From contig JACOEH010000044.1 in NCBI GenBank assembly GCA_024998685.1, forward strand, positions 1 through 40,553: DNA of 40,553 nt. Reading direction: 5' to 3'. Shown here one piece after another: positions 31,967-40,553 of the stretch (positions are counted from its first letter, which is position 1; each line of letters begins with the position of its first letter). The position numbers and the translations under genes were made by a program. Under the pieces are notes generated by a model that was not told the DNA's origin, searched no databases, and saw only the letters and a list, made by a program, of their open reading frames with translations. Source of the stretch: Nitrospira sp. (GTDB taxonomy: Bacteria; Nitrospirota; Nitrospiria; Nitrospirales; Nitrospiraceae).

Positions 31967-33649
31967 TTGACCGACCTCGAAATCGCCCAATCTGCTACCC
32001 TTCGTCCCATTGTCGAAATCGGTTCCCAACTTGGGATCCATGCCGAAGAACTCATTCTCTATGGACGGGACAAGGCGAAAGTCTCTTTACAAGTACTGGA
32101 TCGTCCGGCGGCTGTCCAGAAGGGGCGGTATGTTCTTATCACGGCAATCAACCCCACGCCCTTGGGAGAGGGAAAGACCACGACGTCGATAGGCCTTGCC
32201 ATGGGGCTCTCGCGGCTGGGGCATCGAGCCGCGCTGACTCTTAGGCAACCATCGCTCGGTCCTGTGTTTGGGGTGAAGGGAGGAGGGACCGGTGGAGGCC
32301 ATGCCCAAGTCGCTCCGATGGCAGATATCAACCTTCATTTGACCGGAGATGCCCACGCAGTGACTGCCAGCCATAATTTGCTCTCCGCATTCCTCGATAA
32401 TCATCTGTTCCATGGCAATGCGCTCTCGATCGACCCTCAACGGACTACATGGCCGCGGACATTGAGTATCAGTGATCGCGCGCTCCGGCAGATCCTGTTG
32501 GGAGAAGAAACAGACAGACGGCCGGGGCAATTCGTCATTACCGAGGCTTCAGAAGTGATGGCGGCACTGGCTCTCGCAAAGGATCAGCGGGATCTCCGCA
32601 ATCGGCTCGGCCGAATACTCGTGGGGCTGACGAAGTCCGGTACGCCGGTCACGGCAGAAGAGCTTGGCTGCGCAGGATCGATGGCCGTGCTTCTAAAGGA
32701 TGCCCTCATGCCGAATCTCGTTCAAACGCTTGAAGGAACGCCGGCATTCGTCCATACAGGGCCCTTCGGCAACATCGCGCATGGCAACTGTTCGATCTTA
32801 TCCGATGCCATTGCTCTTCAATGTGCCGACTTCGTGGTAACAGAGGCGGGCTTCGGCAGCGATCTTGGAGCGGAAAAGTTTTTTAACATCAAGTGCCGTG
32901 CGTCGGGATTTGCGCCGACGGTGGCGGTGGTCGTGGCGACGTTACGGGCGCTGAAACTCCATGGCGGTGGAGGTGTTGCCAGGGCAGGCGTTGCCTTGCC
33001 TTCGAGTCTCACGGGTCCGAATCAGGAAGCACTCTCGAGGGGAATCGCCAATTTGAGGCAGCATATCGCCAACGTTCTCGCGCATGAGGTACCGGTTGTT
33101 GTTGCCGTCAATGCCTTCAAGGATGATCCTGAGGATGAATTGAATTGGGTTCGGGAACAGTCGCTCAAGATGGGAGCGGCTGATGCGGCAGTCTCAACCC
33201 ATTGGGCCGACGGGGGGAAGGGAGCCGAACAGCTGGCAGCCGCCGTCGCCAAGGCATCGGAGAGGCCGGCTCACTTCAAACATCTTTACGAGTTGTCCTG
33301 GCCGATCAAGAAAAAGATCGAGACCATTGCGATCTGCATGTACGGAGCGGCGGGAGTGACGTTTGAACCGGAGGCTGAACGTCAAATCGAAACAGCAGAG
33401 GCGTTGGGGTATGGCGGCTTACCCGTCTGCATGGCAAAAACGCCTCTGTCGCTGTCACACGATCCCGCTCTGAAGGGAAGACCAACTGGATTTACGGTTC
33501 CGATCCGAGAGTTGCGCATCTTAGCCGGAGCAGGTTTTGTGACCGCCGTCTGCTCGGGCATTCAGCTGATGCCGGGGTTGCCCAAAAATCCCGCCGGGGA
33601 GCGGATCAACCTTGACCCTGCAACTGGGAAGATTGTGGGCCTTTCCTGA
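31967..33649 (+). CDS. fhs: Formate--tetrahydrofolate ligase
   Basis: 560 residues, slightly above the usual 556. It joins formate to tetrahydrofolate using ATP, giving 10-formyl-THF for one-carbon metabolism. Signs: P-loop region TAINPTPLGEGKTTTSIGLA (about 59-78), LRQPSLGPVFGVKGGGTGGG, NIKCRASGFAPTVAVVVAT and the C-terminal IRELRILAGAGFVTAVCSG. The start is TTG at 31967 with a poor ribosome binding site; no ATG or GTG upstream fits better, since the family N-terminus (DLEIAQSATLRPI) begins right there. Its stop is three bases from the stop of hflC, which runs in the opposite direction. The 115 bases upstream show no clear feature. Confidence 0.96.
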   Translation: MTDLEIAQSATLRPIVEIGSQLGIHAEELILYGRDKAKVSLQVLDRPAAVQKGRYVLITAINPTPLGEGKTTTSIGLAMGLSRLGHRAALTLRQPSLGPVFGVKGGGTGGGHAQVAPMADINLHLTGDAHAVTASHNLLSAFLDNHLFHGNALSIDPQRTTWPRTLSISDRALRQILLGEETDRRPGQFVITEASEVMAALALAKDQRDLRNRLGRILVGLTKSGTPVTAEELGCAGSMAVLLKDALMPNLVQTLEGTPAFVHTGPFGNIAHGNCSILSDAIALQCADFVVTEAGFGSDLGAEKFFNIKCRASGFAPTVAVVVATLRALKLHGGGGVARAGVALPSSLTGPNQEALSRGIANLRQHIANVLAHEVPVVVAVNAFKDDPEDELNWVREQSLKMGAADAAVSTHWADGGKGAEQLAAAVAKASERPAHFKHLYELSWPIKKKIETIAICMYGAAGVTFEPEAERQIETAEALGYGGLPVCMAKTPLSLSHDPALKGRPTGFTVPIRELRILAGAGFVTAVCSGIQLMPGLPKNPAGERINLDPATGKIVGLS

Positions 33650-33652
33650 AGC

Positions 33653-34513
33653 TCAGCGCTGCTTGAGATAGCGGAAGAATTCTGAGTCCGGGCTCATCAC
33701 CAACGTCGAACCGTCTTTGAAGGCGGTCTTGTACGCTTCCATCGAGCGGGTAAACTCGAAAAACTTCTGATCCTGCCGGTAAGCATCGGCATAAATGCGA
33801 AACGCTTTGGCATCCCCGCCACCGCGAAGTTCTTCAGATTCTTTATAGGCTTGCGCAAGGATAATTTCCCGATCCTTTTCGGCTTCCGATCGGATTTTTT
33901 GCGCTTCTTCCGCCCCTTCAGCGCGATACTGTTTGGCCTGCCGTTCCCGCTCCGCTTGCATGCGCGCAAAGACCGCCTTCTCATTCTGTTCCGGTAAGTC
34001 GGCCCGCTTGATCCGCACATCCTGAATTTCAATGCCGTACACCGAGGCCTTTTCCTTCGCTCGTTCGGTGACCACCTTCATGATGTCGGCTCTCGTGCTC
34101 GATACGATTTCGAGCAACTCGTGGCGACCCAACTCCACCCGAAGTTCAGAGTAGATGATATCGTGCAGTCGCTGGAGTGCGCCTCGCTGGCTTTGGAATG
34201 CCTGATAGACTTTCAACGGATCAGTGATACGCCATTTGGCGAAGTTGTCGAGCAACAGGGTCTTCTTGTCCGACGTAATGACGTCCTGGGCGTTCGAATC
34301 GTAATCCAGCAAACGTTTCTCGAAGTAAGTCACTTCCTGGACGAACGGCATTTTCACATACAGCCCGGGTTCGGTAATATTGCGAACGGGTTTGCCGAGT
34401 TGGACCACAATTGCCGTCTGGATCACGTCTACGACGAAAAGGGGAGAAGCACCGAGCACAAACAACGCAACAGTCACAGCCAGAAATGCGATCACCAATC
34501 CCTGTTTCGTCAT
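33653..34513 (-). CDS. hflC: HflC, SPFH-domain membrane protein
   Basis: 286 residues: an N-terminal membrane anchor (LVIAFLAVTVALFVLGASPLF), the SPFH/band-7 domain (about 25-200, with ETGLY-like EPGLYVKMPFVQEVTYFEKR), and a long charged helix (about 190-250, RMQAERERQAKQYRAEGAEE). HflC with HflK forms the large membrane-bound cage that encloses the FtsH protease. The ATG overlaps the hflK stop by four bases (ATGA), so the two are coupled. It ends three bases from the fhs stop. Confidence 0.95.
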   Translation of the reverse strand: MTKQGLVIAFLAVTVALFVLGASPLFVVDVIQTAIVVQLGKPVRNITEPGLYVKMPFVQEVTYFEKRLLDYDSNAQDVITSDKKTLLLDNFAKWRITDPLKVYQAFQSQRGALQRLHDIIYSELRVELGRHELLEIVSSTRADIMKVVTERAKEKASVYGIEIQDVRIKRADLPEQNEKAVFARMQAERERQAKQYRAEGAEEAQKIRSEAEKDREIILAQAYKESEELRGGGDAKAFRIYADAYRQDQKFFEFTRSMEAYKTAFKDGSTLVMSPDSEFFRYLKQR

Positions 34514-35637
34514 GGTCGGGAACCCCTCGATTTCAGCGTGGGGGACGGCTCTGGCCGGGGCTCCTCGATTTCCGATTGAGGGACAGATTTGGCTCCGGCC
34601 ATGGATGTCGGTTTGGAGAGACGGTCCAGAGGAAGATACGGCAAGAGACGCTCTCCACCTTTCCCCTCGATGATGATTTTCTCCATATTGGGGAGGATTT
34701 CTTCCAACGTCTCGATATAGATTCGCTTGCTGATGACGTCCTTTGCTTGATTGTACTCCTTCAAGGTGGCGAGAAACCGATTCGCCTCGCCCTGAGCGCG
34801 ATTGACCCTCGCCTGGGCAAACCCTCTTGCCCGGTTGACCAGTTCAGCGGCTTCACCCTTTGCCCTCGGAATGATGTCGTTGCGATACCCTTGGGCCTGG
34901 TTGATGAGCTTTTCCCGGTCTTCTTTGGCGTTCGTGACATCTTTGAAGGCGGCAGCCACGGCTTCTGGAGGATTGACGTCTTGGAGTTGTACGGCGGCGA
35001 TTTGCACGCCGGAGTGATATTGGTCGAGAATCGTCTGAAGCAGCGTCGTGGTATCTTGCTGAATCACTGCTTTCCCGGTGGTCAAGGCTTCGTCGATCTT
35101 GCTCTTGCCGACCACTTCCCGCATGGAAGCCTCGGCCGCTTTGCCGATGGTCTCATGGATATCGGCCACATTGAACAGGAAGTCGCGACCTTCTTTGATC
35201 TTGTACTGCACGATGAATTCGATCGCCAGGATGTTCATATCGCCGGTCAGCATCAAGGCTTCTTGAGGGACCGTCTGCTGCCGGCCTTGTTGGTTGGTGC
35301 GGAAGCCGATTTCAACGCGATAGAGTTTGGCGACTTTCGGCTGAAGGACGGTTTCAACGAGAGGAATCTTGAAATGCGGGCCCGGCTCCACCTGGCGGAC
35401 CGGGACGCCGAACCGTTTCACGACACCCTCTTCATCCGGTGCGACGATAAACACGCTCTGCCAGACCAGGAAGATCAGCAAGGCGGCAATGACGAGATTC
35501 ATGATACCGCCAGATGGCAGGAAATTTTTCAATCCACCAGGAGGGAAAATCTCCTTGAATTGGGATTTGGCCTGCTTGAAGGCCTCTTCAAGCGGATCGG
35601 GCTTTTTGCCCCACGGATCTTTTGGGTCCCACACCAT
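34510..35637 (-). CDS. hflK: HflK, SPFH-domain membrane protein
   Basis: 375 residues beginning MVWDPKDPWGKKPD, the typical Gly/Pro-rich cytoplasmic start. One membrane helix (NLVIAALLIFLVWQSVFIV, about 48-66), then the SPFH domain (EGVVKRFGVPVRQVEPGPHF, LTGDMNILAIEFIVQYKI) and a long Arg/Glu/Ala helix (AQGYRNDIIPRAKGEAAELV). A Pro/Ser-rich tail ends the protein. It forms the cage around FtsH with HflC. The first gene of the two-gene unit. Confidence 0.96.
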   Translation of the reverse strand: MVWDPKDPWGKKPDPLEEAFKQAKSQFKEIFPPGGLKNFLPSGGIMNLVIAALLIFLVWQSVFIVAPDEEGVVKRFGVPVRQVEPGPHFKIPLVETVLQPKVAKLYRVEIGFRTNQQGRQQTVPQEALMLTGDMNILAIEFIVQYKIKEGRDFLFNVADIHETIGKAAEASMREVVGKSKIDEALTTGKAVIQQDTTTLLQTILDQYHSGVQIAAVQLQDVNPPEAVAAAFKDVTNAKEDREKLINQAQGYRNDIIPRAKGEAAELVNRARGFAQARVNRAQGEANRFLATLKEYNQAKDVISKRIYIETLEEILPNMEKIIIEGKGGERLLPYLPLDRLSKPTSMAGAKSVPQSEIEEPRPEPSPTLKSRGSRP

Positions 35638-36116
35638 TCAGAGATACTGAAGTCTCGTATAGAAGTAAATATGGAGAGACACCTTAACAGAGTGCCGTCT
35701 TAGGAGCAAGATGGTCCTGTGCATGGACGACGAAGGTGGGGTTCATTCAGTGCTCTTCTTTGGTGGTTCCGAAGGCAGATGTCGTTCCGCAATTCATTGA
35801 TCTACGCGCCAGTTCGTTCTCGGGACTTCTGTTCAATCGCGATCAGTGAGGCAACAGGTTGTGACTCTGATCGGCGTGACGGTCTTGGTGAGAGACGTTG
35901 TGCCTAGGTCATGTGCCTTCCCCCCTATGAGCTATGGGCAGAGCTGCATACCCTTGGTGATTTCATGCAGGGAAAAGAGTAATCTTTGGACCGCCGGCGG
36001 AATCAGCAATATATGAACGTCACTCTGTGGGAACATCTAACCCACCGTGCAGCGGGTGCATAGAGCTACAGACGAAAGATGCAATGAGATTAGCCGATAC
36101 GGCACAGGAGGAGATC
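35638..36116. other. Intergenic stretch without a recognised gene
   Basis: About 480 bases between hflK and a small plus-strand gene. The minus-strand region just before hflK is AT-rich and should carry its promoter (for example TATACG near 35655). The plus-strand frames here have no recognised domain or ribosome binding site. No tRNA or known RNA element was recognised. Confidence 0.5.
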
Positions 36117-36332
36117 ATGGAGATAGTACACAATGGGAGAAAAATCGTCAGTGCTGCACGCCGCATGGGGACGAGTTGGTTGCTTGAAACCACCATCTGG
36201 CCCCCAACATCCGATGGGACGGACGATCCGCAGCTCATACAGACGATTGGGGCAGCCAGCGAATCTGAAGAAGAAGCCCATACAAAAGCGATCAAGATTG
36301 GACAGCAATTGATAGATGCCAACTGCATATGA
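36117..36332 (+). CDS. Small conserved-type protein of unknown function
   Basis: 71 residues from the ATG at 36117, chosen for its strong ribosome binding site (GGAGG, five bases before). The frame opens at 36027, but that part shows no protein character. The pattern is MEIVHNGRKIVSAARRMG, then SWLLETTIWPP, ESEEEAHTKAIKIGQQLID: a first strand with 'M-E-I-x-x-x-G-R', a second strand and a C-terminal helix beginning SEEEA. It resembles small proteins (HlyU/DUF6566-like) of the 'MEIEYKG…F…EEA…A…G..WID' type. Function unknown. 36333-36542 downstream holds no gene I can support. Confidence 0.55.
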   Translation: MEIVHNGRKIVSAARRMGTSWLLETTIWPPTSDGTDDPQLIQTIGAASESEEEAHTKAIKIGQQLIDANCI

Positions 36333-36542
36333 CAACCGCATTGCGAAGCTCATAAATGTACTGACGGTTCATGCACGGTGTCGCTGTATTTTCCGAAACT
36401 CTGTCTCGACTGCATGCAGAGTCACTGTTGTGCTATGTGGCTCTTGGATGATTGGTCGTGATCCGGTTTGTCGGTCGGGCGAACGGCTTCGGCAAGGTGT
36501 TGTAAATCTCCGGCTCTCCGGCTCTGAGGTTTCGTAAGCTTC

Positions 36543-37774
36543 TCATGGGCATTTCTTCCGGATGAAGTCATGTTCTTCTTCGTGCTGTCTCAAAACCCTT
36601 CCACCTACCCGTCGAGCAGCCCAGCCGAGCAACGCACCTACCGTGAGCCCCGTCAGGTCGACCCCTGCTATGGCCCATTGCGCCGTCGGGACCGTCATCA
36701 TCAGATGGCTGTTCGTCGTCAATCCATTGAGCAGGGGCAAAAAGACCAACAGGCATGCCGACCCGTACAGTTGATCTCGCCATGCCCGGACGGACCCTTC
36801 TCGAAGCAAGCTATGAATCAGACACAGGCTCCAGACGATAAAAAAGCAGTGGCTCTCCCAGTGCGATCGGTCCGACAGTGCCAGGGGCAAGAGTCGATTG
36901 GCCCAGAAGAACGCCGCCACGGCCATCAGCAATCCTGCCACCGTAGCGACATTCAGAACTTCCACGATGCGATAACCCGTCCGGCTTGTCAGGGATGCCT
37001 GCCGCTTTGCGGTCCATAAGATAAGTCCTGTCGCAATCATCAGAGTGGACGCCGATCCCATGATGAAATAGAGCCACCGTATCGGACTGCCTCCAAATTG
37101 AGCAAAGTGCAGAATGGATAACGACGGCACGATGCCCTCGCTTTCCCGAAGCAGGGAGATGTCCACCGGCATATAAATCGCCCAAAACATCGCGAGACCG
37201 GTGATCACAATCATGAGATGAAACGGGATGACCGTGAGACCCGTCAAGTTGTGAACATCCAACCAGGCGCGGGGATGTGGCCGAATGCGAACCTTCACGA
37301 CGTCCTTGAATGTCCACCGAAGACCACACACGCCGGTGGCGAGGGTCATGAGCATCACAGTCGCGGCGCTACCAACCAGCCAGGCACCAGGCCACCCGAA
37401 TAGAAGTCCATAGTGAAAGTGATAAAAGAAATCGCCGCCCTGGGTATCGCGAAAGATCACCACGCGGCCGGTGACCGGATCAATCGCCTGGCCCGAGAAG
37501 GTTCGCTTCTCCTGCAATTTGACGCGAAGAAGAGCGTCGTCGATGAAGCGTCTCGACCCTCGCGTACAAGCGGCGACATCAGCTGTGCCGGCCAATACGC
37601 AGGATCTTGTCGCGTATCCGATGTGATCTCGTGTAACTCCGGTTGCATCCACGCTGTGATCTCGGTGTCGAAGACCGTCAATGTCCCGGTAAGAAATACC
37701 GCAAACAAGAGCCATCCAAAGAGCAGCCCACTCCATGAATGGAGCCAATTCATCCATGGTGTGAAGCGGATCAT
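36543..37774 (-). pseudogene. PepSY-type membrane protein, broken by a frameshift
   Basis: The N-terminus is in one frame (ATG at 37774: MIRFTPWMNWLHSWSGLLFG, first helix, then …DASSTTLFFAS). The rest is in another (…QEKRTFSGQAIDPVTGRVV, GDFFYHFHYGLLFGWPGAWL and three more helices), the family pattern of PepSY-associated membrane proteins often linked to siderophore or iron uptake. The switch lies at about 37505-37540 and equals one missing base. Repaired, the protein would have about 410 residues with conserved His in HSW, FHYGLLF and DVHNLTG. No homopolymer is present at the site. A 17-codon ORF (37771-37824) overlaps its start as ATGA. No TonB receptor gene is in the window. Confidence 0.8.
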
Positions 37775-38174
37775 GATCGGTCAGGATCGGCGCCGACGAT
37801 GGGACAGTGCTCTTGCTTGGTCATCACCGTACCACCCACGTGTATTTATAAAGGTCCGTCAGGCAACAACATGCGATCAGGGTACACATTCTGCCCGCTC
37901 GCCGCCGTGAACTCAATCGTGTCAACGCAAAATTTCCGTCACCGACCTTCCAGCAGTGCGTGGCAGGCTTTCGGGCTCCGTCAGATTGGAATGGCTTCTA
38001 CCGAGACCCGCGTGGTATTGTTCGCCATGAGCCGCACGCCGCCTACGCAAGTCGATGGACCGGCGGATCGATCGGACATCGCAGCCGGTAAGTCAGGCGG
38101 CTTGTGGGACGGGCCGCACGGTCACAGAATCGAATCGTAGGCCGGGTCTGTAGGCTCGCCAACAACACGACATC
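37775..38174. other. Intergenic stretch between divergent genes
   Basis: About 400 bases between the PepSY gene and cysE. It should hold both promoters. The only other candidate is the 17-codon minus-strand ORF overlapping the PepSY start, with a weak ribosome binding site (GGTACGGTG). The long plus-strand frame 37739-38140 has no protein character. No riboswitch was recognised. Confidence 0.5.
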
Positions 38175-39140
38175 ATGGATGAGACGATTCGACGGCAAGA
38201 TATATCACCGACCAGCTGGAGCCTTGATCAGATTGTCACGGAGCTGCGCGCTTCGCGCGAGCTGACCCGCCACATCCGCCATCAAGGGCGGATTCACAAG
38301 CTGCCGTCACGGAAAGCCCTTCTCGGCATCGTGGAAGGCCTCTGCGCCGTGCTGTTTCCGACGCACTACGGTCGAGCGGATTTGAATGAGGCGAACATCG
38401 ATTATTTTGTCGGGCACACTTTGGATCAAACCTTGCCGCTCTTGCAGGATCAAGTCCGGCGAGGATTGGTCTTTACAGCCAACACCGACAGCCATGACGA
38501 CCGTTCGCTCGCTGAGCGAGCAGGCCACATAACGAGCACATTCGCCGGCCAGCTCCCGACCATCCGCGCGTTGCTCGTCACGGATTTACAAGCCGCGTAC
38601 CGAGGGGACCCCGCAGCCACCAGCCCTTCAGAGATTCTGCTCTGCTATCCCGGCATGACGGCCGTCATTTACCATCGTCTCGCTCATGCCTTGCATCGCT
38701 TGGAGGCACCGTTGGTCTCCCGGTTGATTTCGGACATTGCGCACGCCTCCACCGGGATCGATATTCATCCGGCAGCCGAGATCGGCAGTCACTTCTTTAT
38801 TGATCACGGGACCGGTGTCGTCATTGGTGAAACGACCATCATCGGCAAGCGGGTCCGTCTCTACCAAGCCGTGACGCTGGGTGCCAAACGGTTCACCGAA
38901 GGCGAGCAGGGCATCCTGATCAAGGGGGAGCCTCGCCATCCGATCGTGGAAGACGACGTGGTCATCTATGCGGGGGCCACGATCTTAGGGCGCGTCACCA
39001 TCGGACAGGGCTCCATCATCGGCGGAAACGTGTGGCTGACGCAAAGCGTGCCGGCCAGAAGTCATGTCGTCCAGGCCCAAATGCGGACGTCCGCGACCAT
39101 TCACCCCAACTCGATCAAGGTTCCCCCCACCGACGAGTAG
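38175..39140 (+). CDS. cysE: Serine O-acetyltransferase
   Basis: 321 residues. It transfers acetyl from acetyl-CoA to serine, the first step of cysteine synthesis. An N-terminal helical domain of about 150 residues is followed by the left-handed beta-helix (hexapeptide repeats) carrying D and H of the active site in STGIDIHPAAEIGSHFFIDHGTGVVIGETTIIG, the CoA-contact loop QAVTLGAKRF and a C-terminal coil IVEDDVVIYAGATILG. It is of the longer EpsC type found in plants and bacteria. It faces cysK, the next step, from the opposite strand, with a strong hairpin between them. Confidence 0.93.
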   Translation: MDETIRRQDISPTSWSLDQIVTELRASRELTRHIRHQGRIHKLPSRKALLGIVEGLCAVLFPTHYGRADLNEANIDYFVGHTLDQTLPLLQDQVRRGLVFTANTDSHDDRSLAERAGHITSTFAGQLPTIRALLVTDLQAAYRGDPAATSPSEILLCYPGMTAVIYHRLAHALHRLEAPLVSRLISDIAHASTGIDIHPAAEIGSHFFIDHGTGVVIGETTIIGKRVRLYQAVTLGAKRFTEGEQGILIKGEPRHPIVEDDVVIYAGATILGRVTIGQGSIIGGNVWLTQSVPARSHVVQAQMRTSATIHPNSIKVPPTDE

Positions 39141-39156
39141 GCGTAGCGCTGGATCG

Positions 39157-39181
39157 TCTCGGTCTTGTTTGCAGACCGAGA
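39157..39181. terminator. Hairpin between convergent cysE and cysK
   Basis: TCTCGGTCT (39157-39165) and AGACCGAGA (39173-39181) are perfect 9-base arms with a seven-base loop, 17 bases after the cysE stop. There is no T-run on either side, so termination may be weak or Rho-assisted. Its symmetric place between facing genes suits a two-way terminator. Confidence 0.55.
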
Positions 39182-39291
39182 TTCGTCGAAGTCCAGACCC
39201 ATCGGGAGACAAGCGGCTTACGATCTGGGCAGAGCTGCTCAAGACCATTCGGTCCGGGATGGATTCCGTCTGAGGGCTCGACCGCGCTGCA

Positions 39292-40302
39292 CTACTCGAG
39301 AAGGGTCTCGATGGGCACATCCGTCCTCAGTCCGTTGGACGATAGCCATTCCGGATTGAAGATTCTCGATCGATACTTCGCACCGGAATCGCACAAGATC
39401 GTCACGATGGTCTGGCCCCGTCCGCCCTTAAGAGCCATCCGCACCGCGCCGGCGACGTTGATGCCGGACGATAGGCCAAGAAACAGCCCCTCTTCGCGCA
39501 GAAGCTGGTACAGAACGGTGAGCGCGTCCTGGTCGTGAATGCGCCATGCGACATCGACCGCAATACCCTCGAGATTCTTGGTCACGCGGCCTTGGCCGAT
39601 GCCTTCAGCAAAGGAATCGCCGTCGTTCGTCTCCGTGTTGCCCTTGGTAAACCACGACCACATCGCCGCGCCGTAGGGGTCGGCGCAACCGATCATAATT
39701 TTCGGATTGCGTTCCTTGAGATATAGGGTGGTTCCGCCCAGCGTACCTCCGGTGCCTACGGCGGAGACAAAAGCGCTTACTTCTCCCATGGTCTGATCCC
39801 AGATTTCCGGGCCAGTGGTGCGGTAGTGCGCGAGGCGGTTGGCGATGTTGTCGAATTGGTTGGCCCAAAACCATCTCTTTTCCTCGGCCATTCGCCGGGC
39901 GACATGGTTGTAGTTATCGGGATGGGAATACGGCTTCTCCGGCACGGGGAGCACTTCGGCGCCCAGCGTGCGGAGAAGGTCGATCTTTTCCTGTGACTGA
40001 GTTTCGGGAATGACAATGACGGAACGGTAACCGCGGGCGTGGCCGACAATCGTGAGGCCGATGCCGGTGTTCCCCGCTGTTCCTTCGACGATGGTGCCGC
40101 CCGGCCTAAGGAGCCCTTTCTCCTCGGCATCGAGGATGATGCCGAGTGCGGCACGGTCCTTCACGGATCCACCGGGATTCATGAATTCCGCCTTGCCGAG
40201 GAGTTCACAGCCGGTCAACTCCGACAGGCGGCGCAGGCGGATGAGTGGAGTATTGCCGACGTGATGGTCCACGCCATGGTAGTGCGACGTATTCATTGAC
40301 AT
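39292..40302 (-). CDS. cysK: Cysteine synthase-like PLP enzyme
   Basis: 336 residues from the ATG at 40302 (MSMNTSHYHGVDHHVGNTPL); the frame opens at 40386 with a TTG in the middle of no ribosome binding site. It belongs to the O-acetylserine sulfhydrylase/cystathionine beta-synthase group: PLP lysine K48 in NPGGSVKDRAAL, EGTAGNTGIGL (substrate loop), VGTGGTLGGT (phosphate loop) and ILCDSGAKYRSR at the end. It should convert O-acetylserine and sulfide to cysteine. A related beta-synthase activity cannot be ruled out. Pairs functionally with the facing cysE gene. Confidence 0.93.
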   Translation of the reverse strand: MSMNTSHYHGVDHHVGNTPLIRLRRLSELTGCELLGKAEFMNPGGSVKDRAALGIILDAEEKGLLRPGGTIVEGTAGNTGIGLTIVGHARGYRSVIVIPETQSQEKIDLLRTLGAEVLPVPEKPYSHPDNYNHVARRMAEEKRWFWANQFDNIANRLAHYRTTGPEIWDQTMGEVSAFVSAVGTGGTLGGTTLYLKERNPKIMIGCADPYGAAMWSWFTKGNTETNDGDSFAEGIGQGRVTKNLEGIAVDVAWRIHDQDALTVLYQLLREEGLFLGLSSGINVAGAVRMALKGGRGQTIVTILCDSGAKYRSRIFNPEWLSSNGLRTDVPIETLLE

Positions 40303-40513
40303 AAAGGAGCCAGGTTCACCAGCCGGGCCGTCGTTGCGCTTGTCTTGGATACTGTTCTTCGTGACAAAACGCAAGGGGGTTCTCAAAGAAAGTCGAGCGG
40401 AAGTCGGTAGATCAACGAAGAAACACCAAAACTGCTTCAGTCCTCGATGTTTCAGGTATTGGAGTAATGAAGGACGAGAGGCGAAAAATCTTTGGATCGA
40501 TTAGGGCGTGTCA

Positions 40514-40553
40514 TCAATTAAGCCATGTCATTGAAGCAGCGAGATAGATCGCG
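40514..40553 (-). mobile_element. IS5-family transposase, last 12 codons, cut by window edge
   Basis: Minus-strand reading from the right edge gives AIYLAASMTWLN and a TGA at 40516-40514, the familiar end of IS5-family transposases (…YDKLATNFLAAIYLAASMTWLN pattern, shown only in part here). Outside it is GGGCGTGTCATC, which fits the terminal inverted repeat at 40504-40515. The element continues past the window. No gene is seen in 40303-40513. Confidence 0.75.

Noticed and set aside
34411-35703. Plus-strand frame of 430 codons over hflK
   Set aside because: Antisense to hflK; HflK has all family features on the other strand.
37739-38140. Plus-strand frame of 133 codons before cysE
   Set aside because: Overlaps the start of the PepSY gene antisense and shows no domain pattern or ribosome binding site.
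1-40553. CRISPR arrays, rRNA and tRNA genes
   Set aside because: No regularly spaced repeats, no rRNA core strings and no tRNA T-loop pattern were found by eye; the match to the 16S tail at 1333-1348 is a ribosome binding site, not rRNA.

Overview
The window reads as a chromosomal stretch of a Gram-negative environmental bacterium with moderately high GC. It has outer-membrane and periplasmic proteins, a complete Kdp system and HflKC. The mix of genes (a paired M16 protease, an XRE-metallo-beta-lactamase fusion, small Cys-rich proteins, a two-domain barstar) recalls Nitrospira (Nitrospirota). That assignment is inference from remembered family resemblance, not a measured match.

Layout. Both edges are insertion sequences: a 5'-truncated IS256-family transposase at 63-560, and the last 12 codons of an IS5-family transposase entering from the right at 40514-40553. 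Next to the left IS is a low-density accessory stretch (0.7-3.4 kb) with an unknown beta-rich protein, a decayed BrnT/BrnA toxin-antitoxin module that is easily missed, and a secreted thermonuclease. hemL follows. At 5.5-6.5 kb is a secreted guanyl-type ribonuclease (barnase/RNase Sa-like) with a cytoplasmic barstar inhibitor downstream. From 6.7 to 12.9 kb a co-oriented, partly overlapping run encodes a periplasmic unknown, a HAD phosphatase, an active and an inactive M16 protease subunit, an XRE-MBL fusion and an M50 membrane protease.

At 13.0-15.9 kb is a compact restriction-modification island. It has an NgoMIV-type endonuclease (the active-site residues recalled for NgoMIV are all present, one position shifted), a divergently transcribed C5-cytosine methyltransferase and a Vsr mismatch endonuclease. 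Two inverted repeats of the same architecture flank the endonuclease gene. A second damaged toxin-antitoxin pair (DUF4258-like/DUF2283) and a zinc-ribbon/HEAGH membrane protein follow.

The 17.6-26.0 kb section is a full kdp locus: an extra 29-residue membrane peptide, kdpF, kdpA, kdpB, kdpC, a 42-residue membrane ORF, kdpD and kdpE, with an outer-membrane barrel protein behind it. The rest is mostly housekeeping: two exported proteins on the minus strand, an M20 peptidase, cutA, an M23 endopeptidase, fhs, and hflK-hflC converging on fhs. Then come a PepSY-type membrane protein broken by a frameshift and a convergent cysE/cysK pair that together would make cysteine from serine. The small genes missing from a simple ORF list are the 29-residue peptide, kdpF, the 42-residue ORF, brnA and the IS5 tail.
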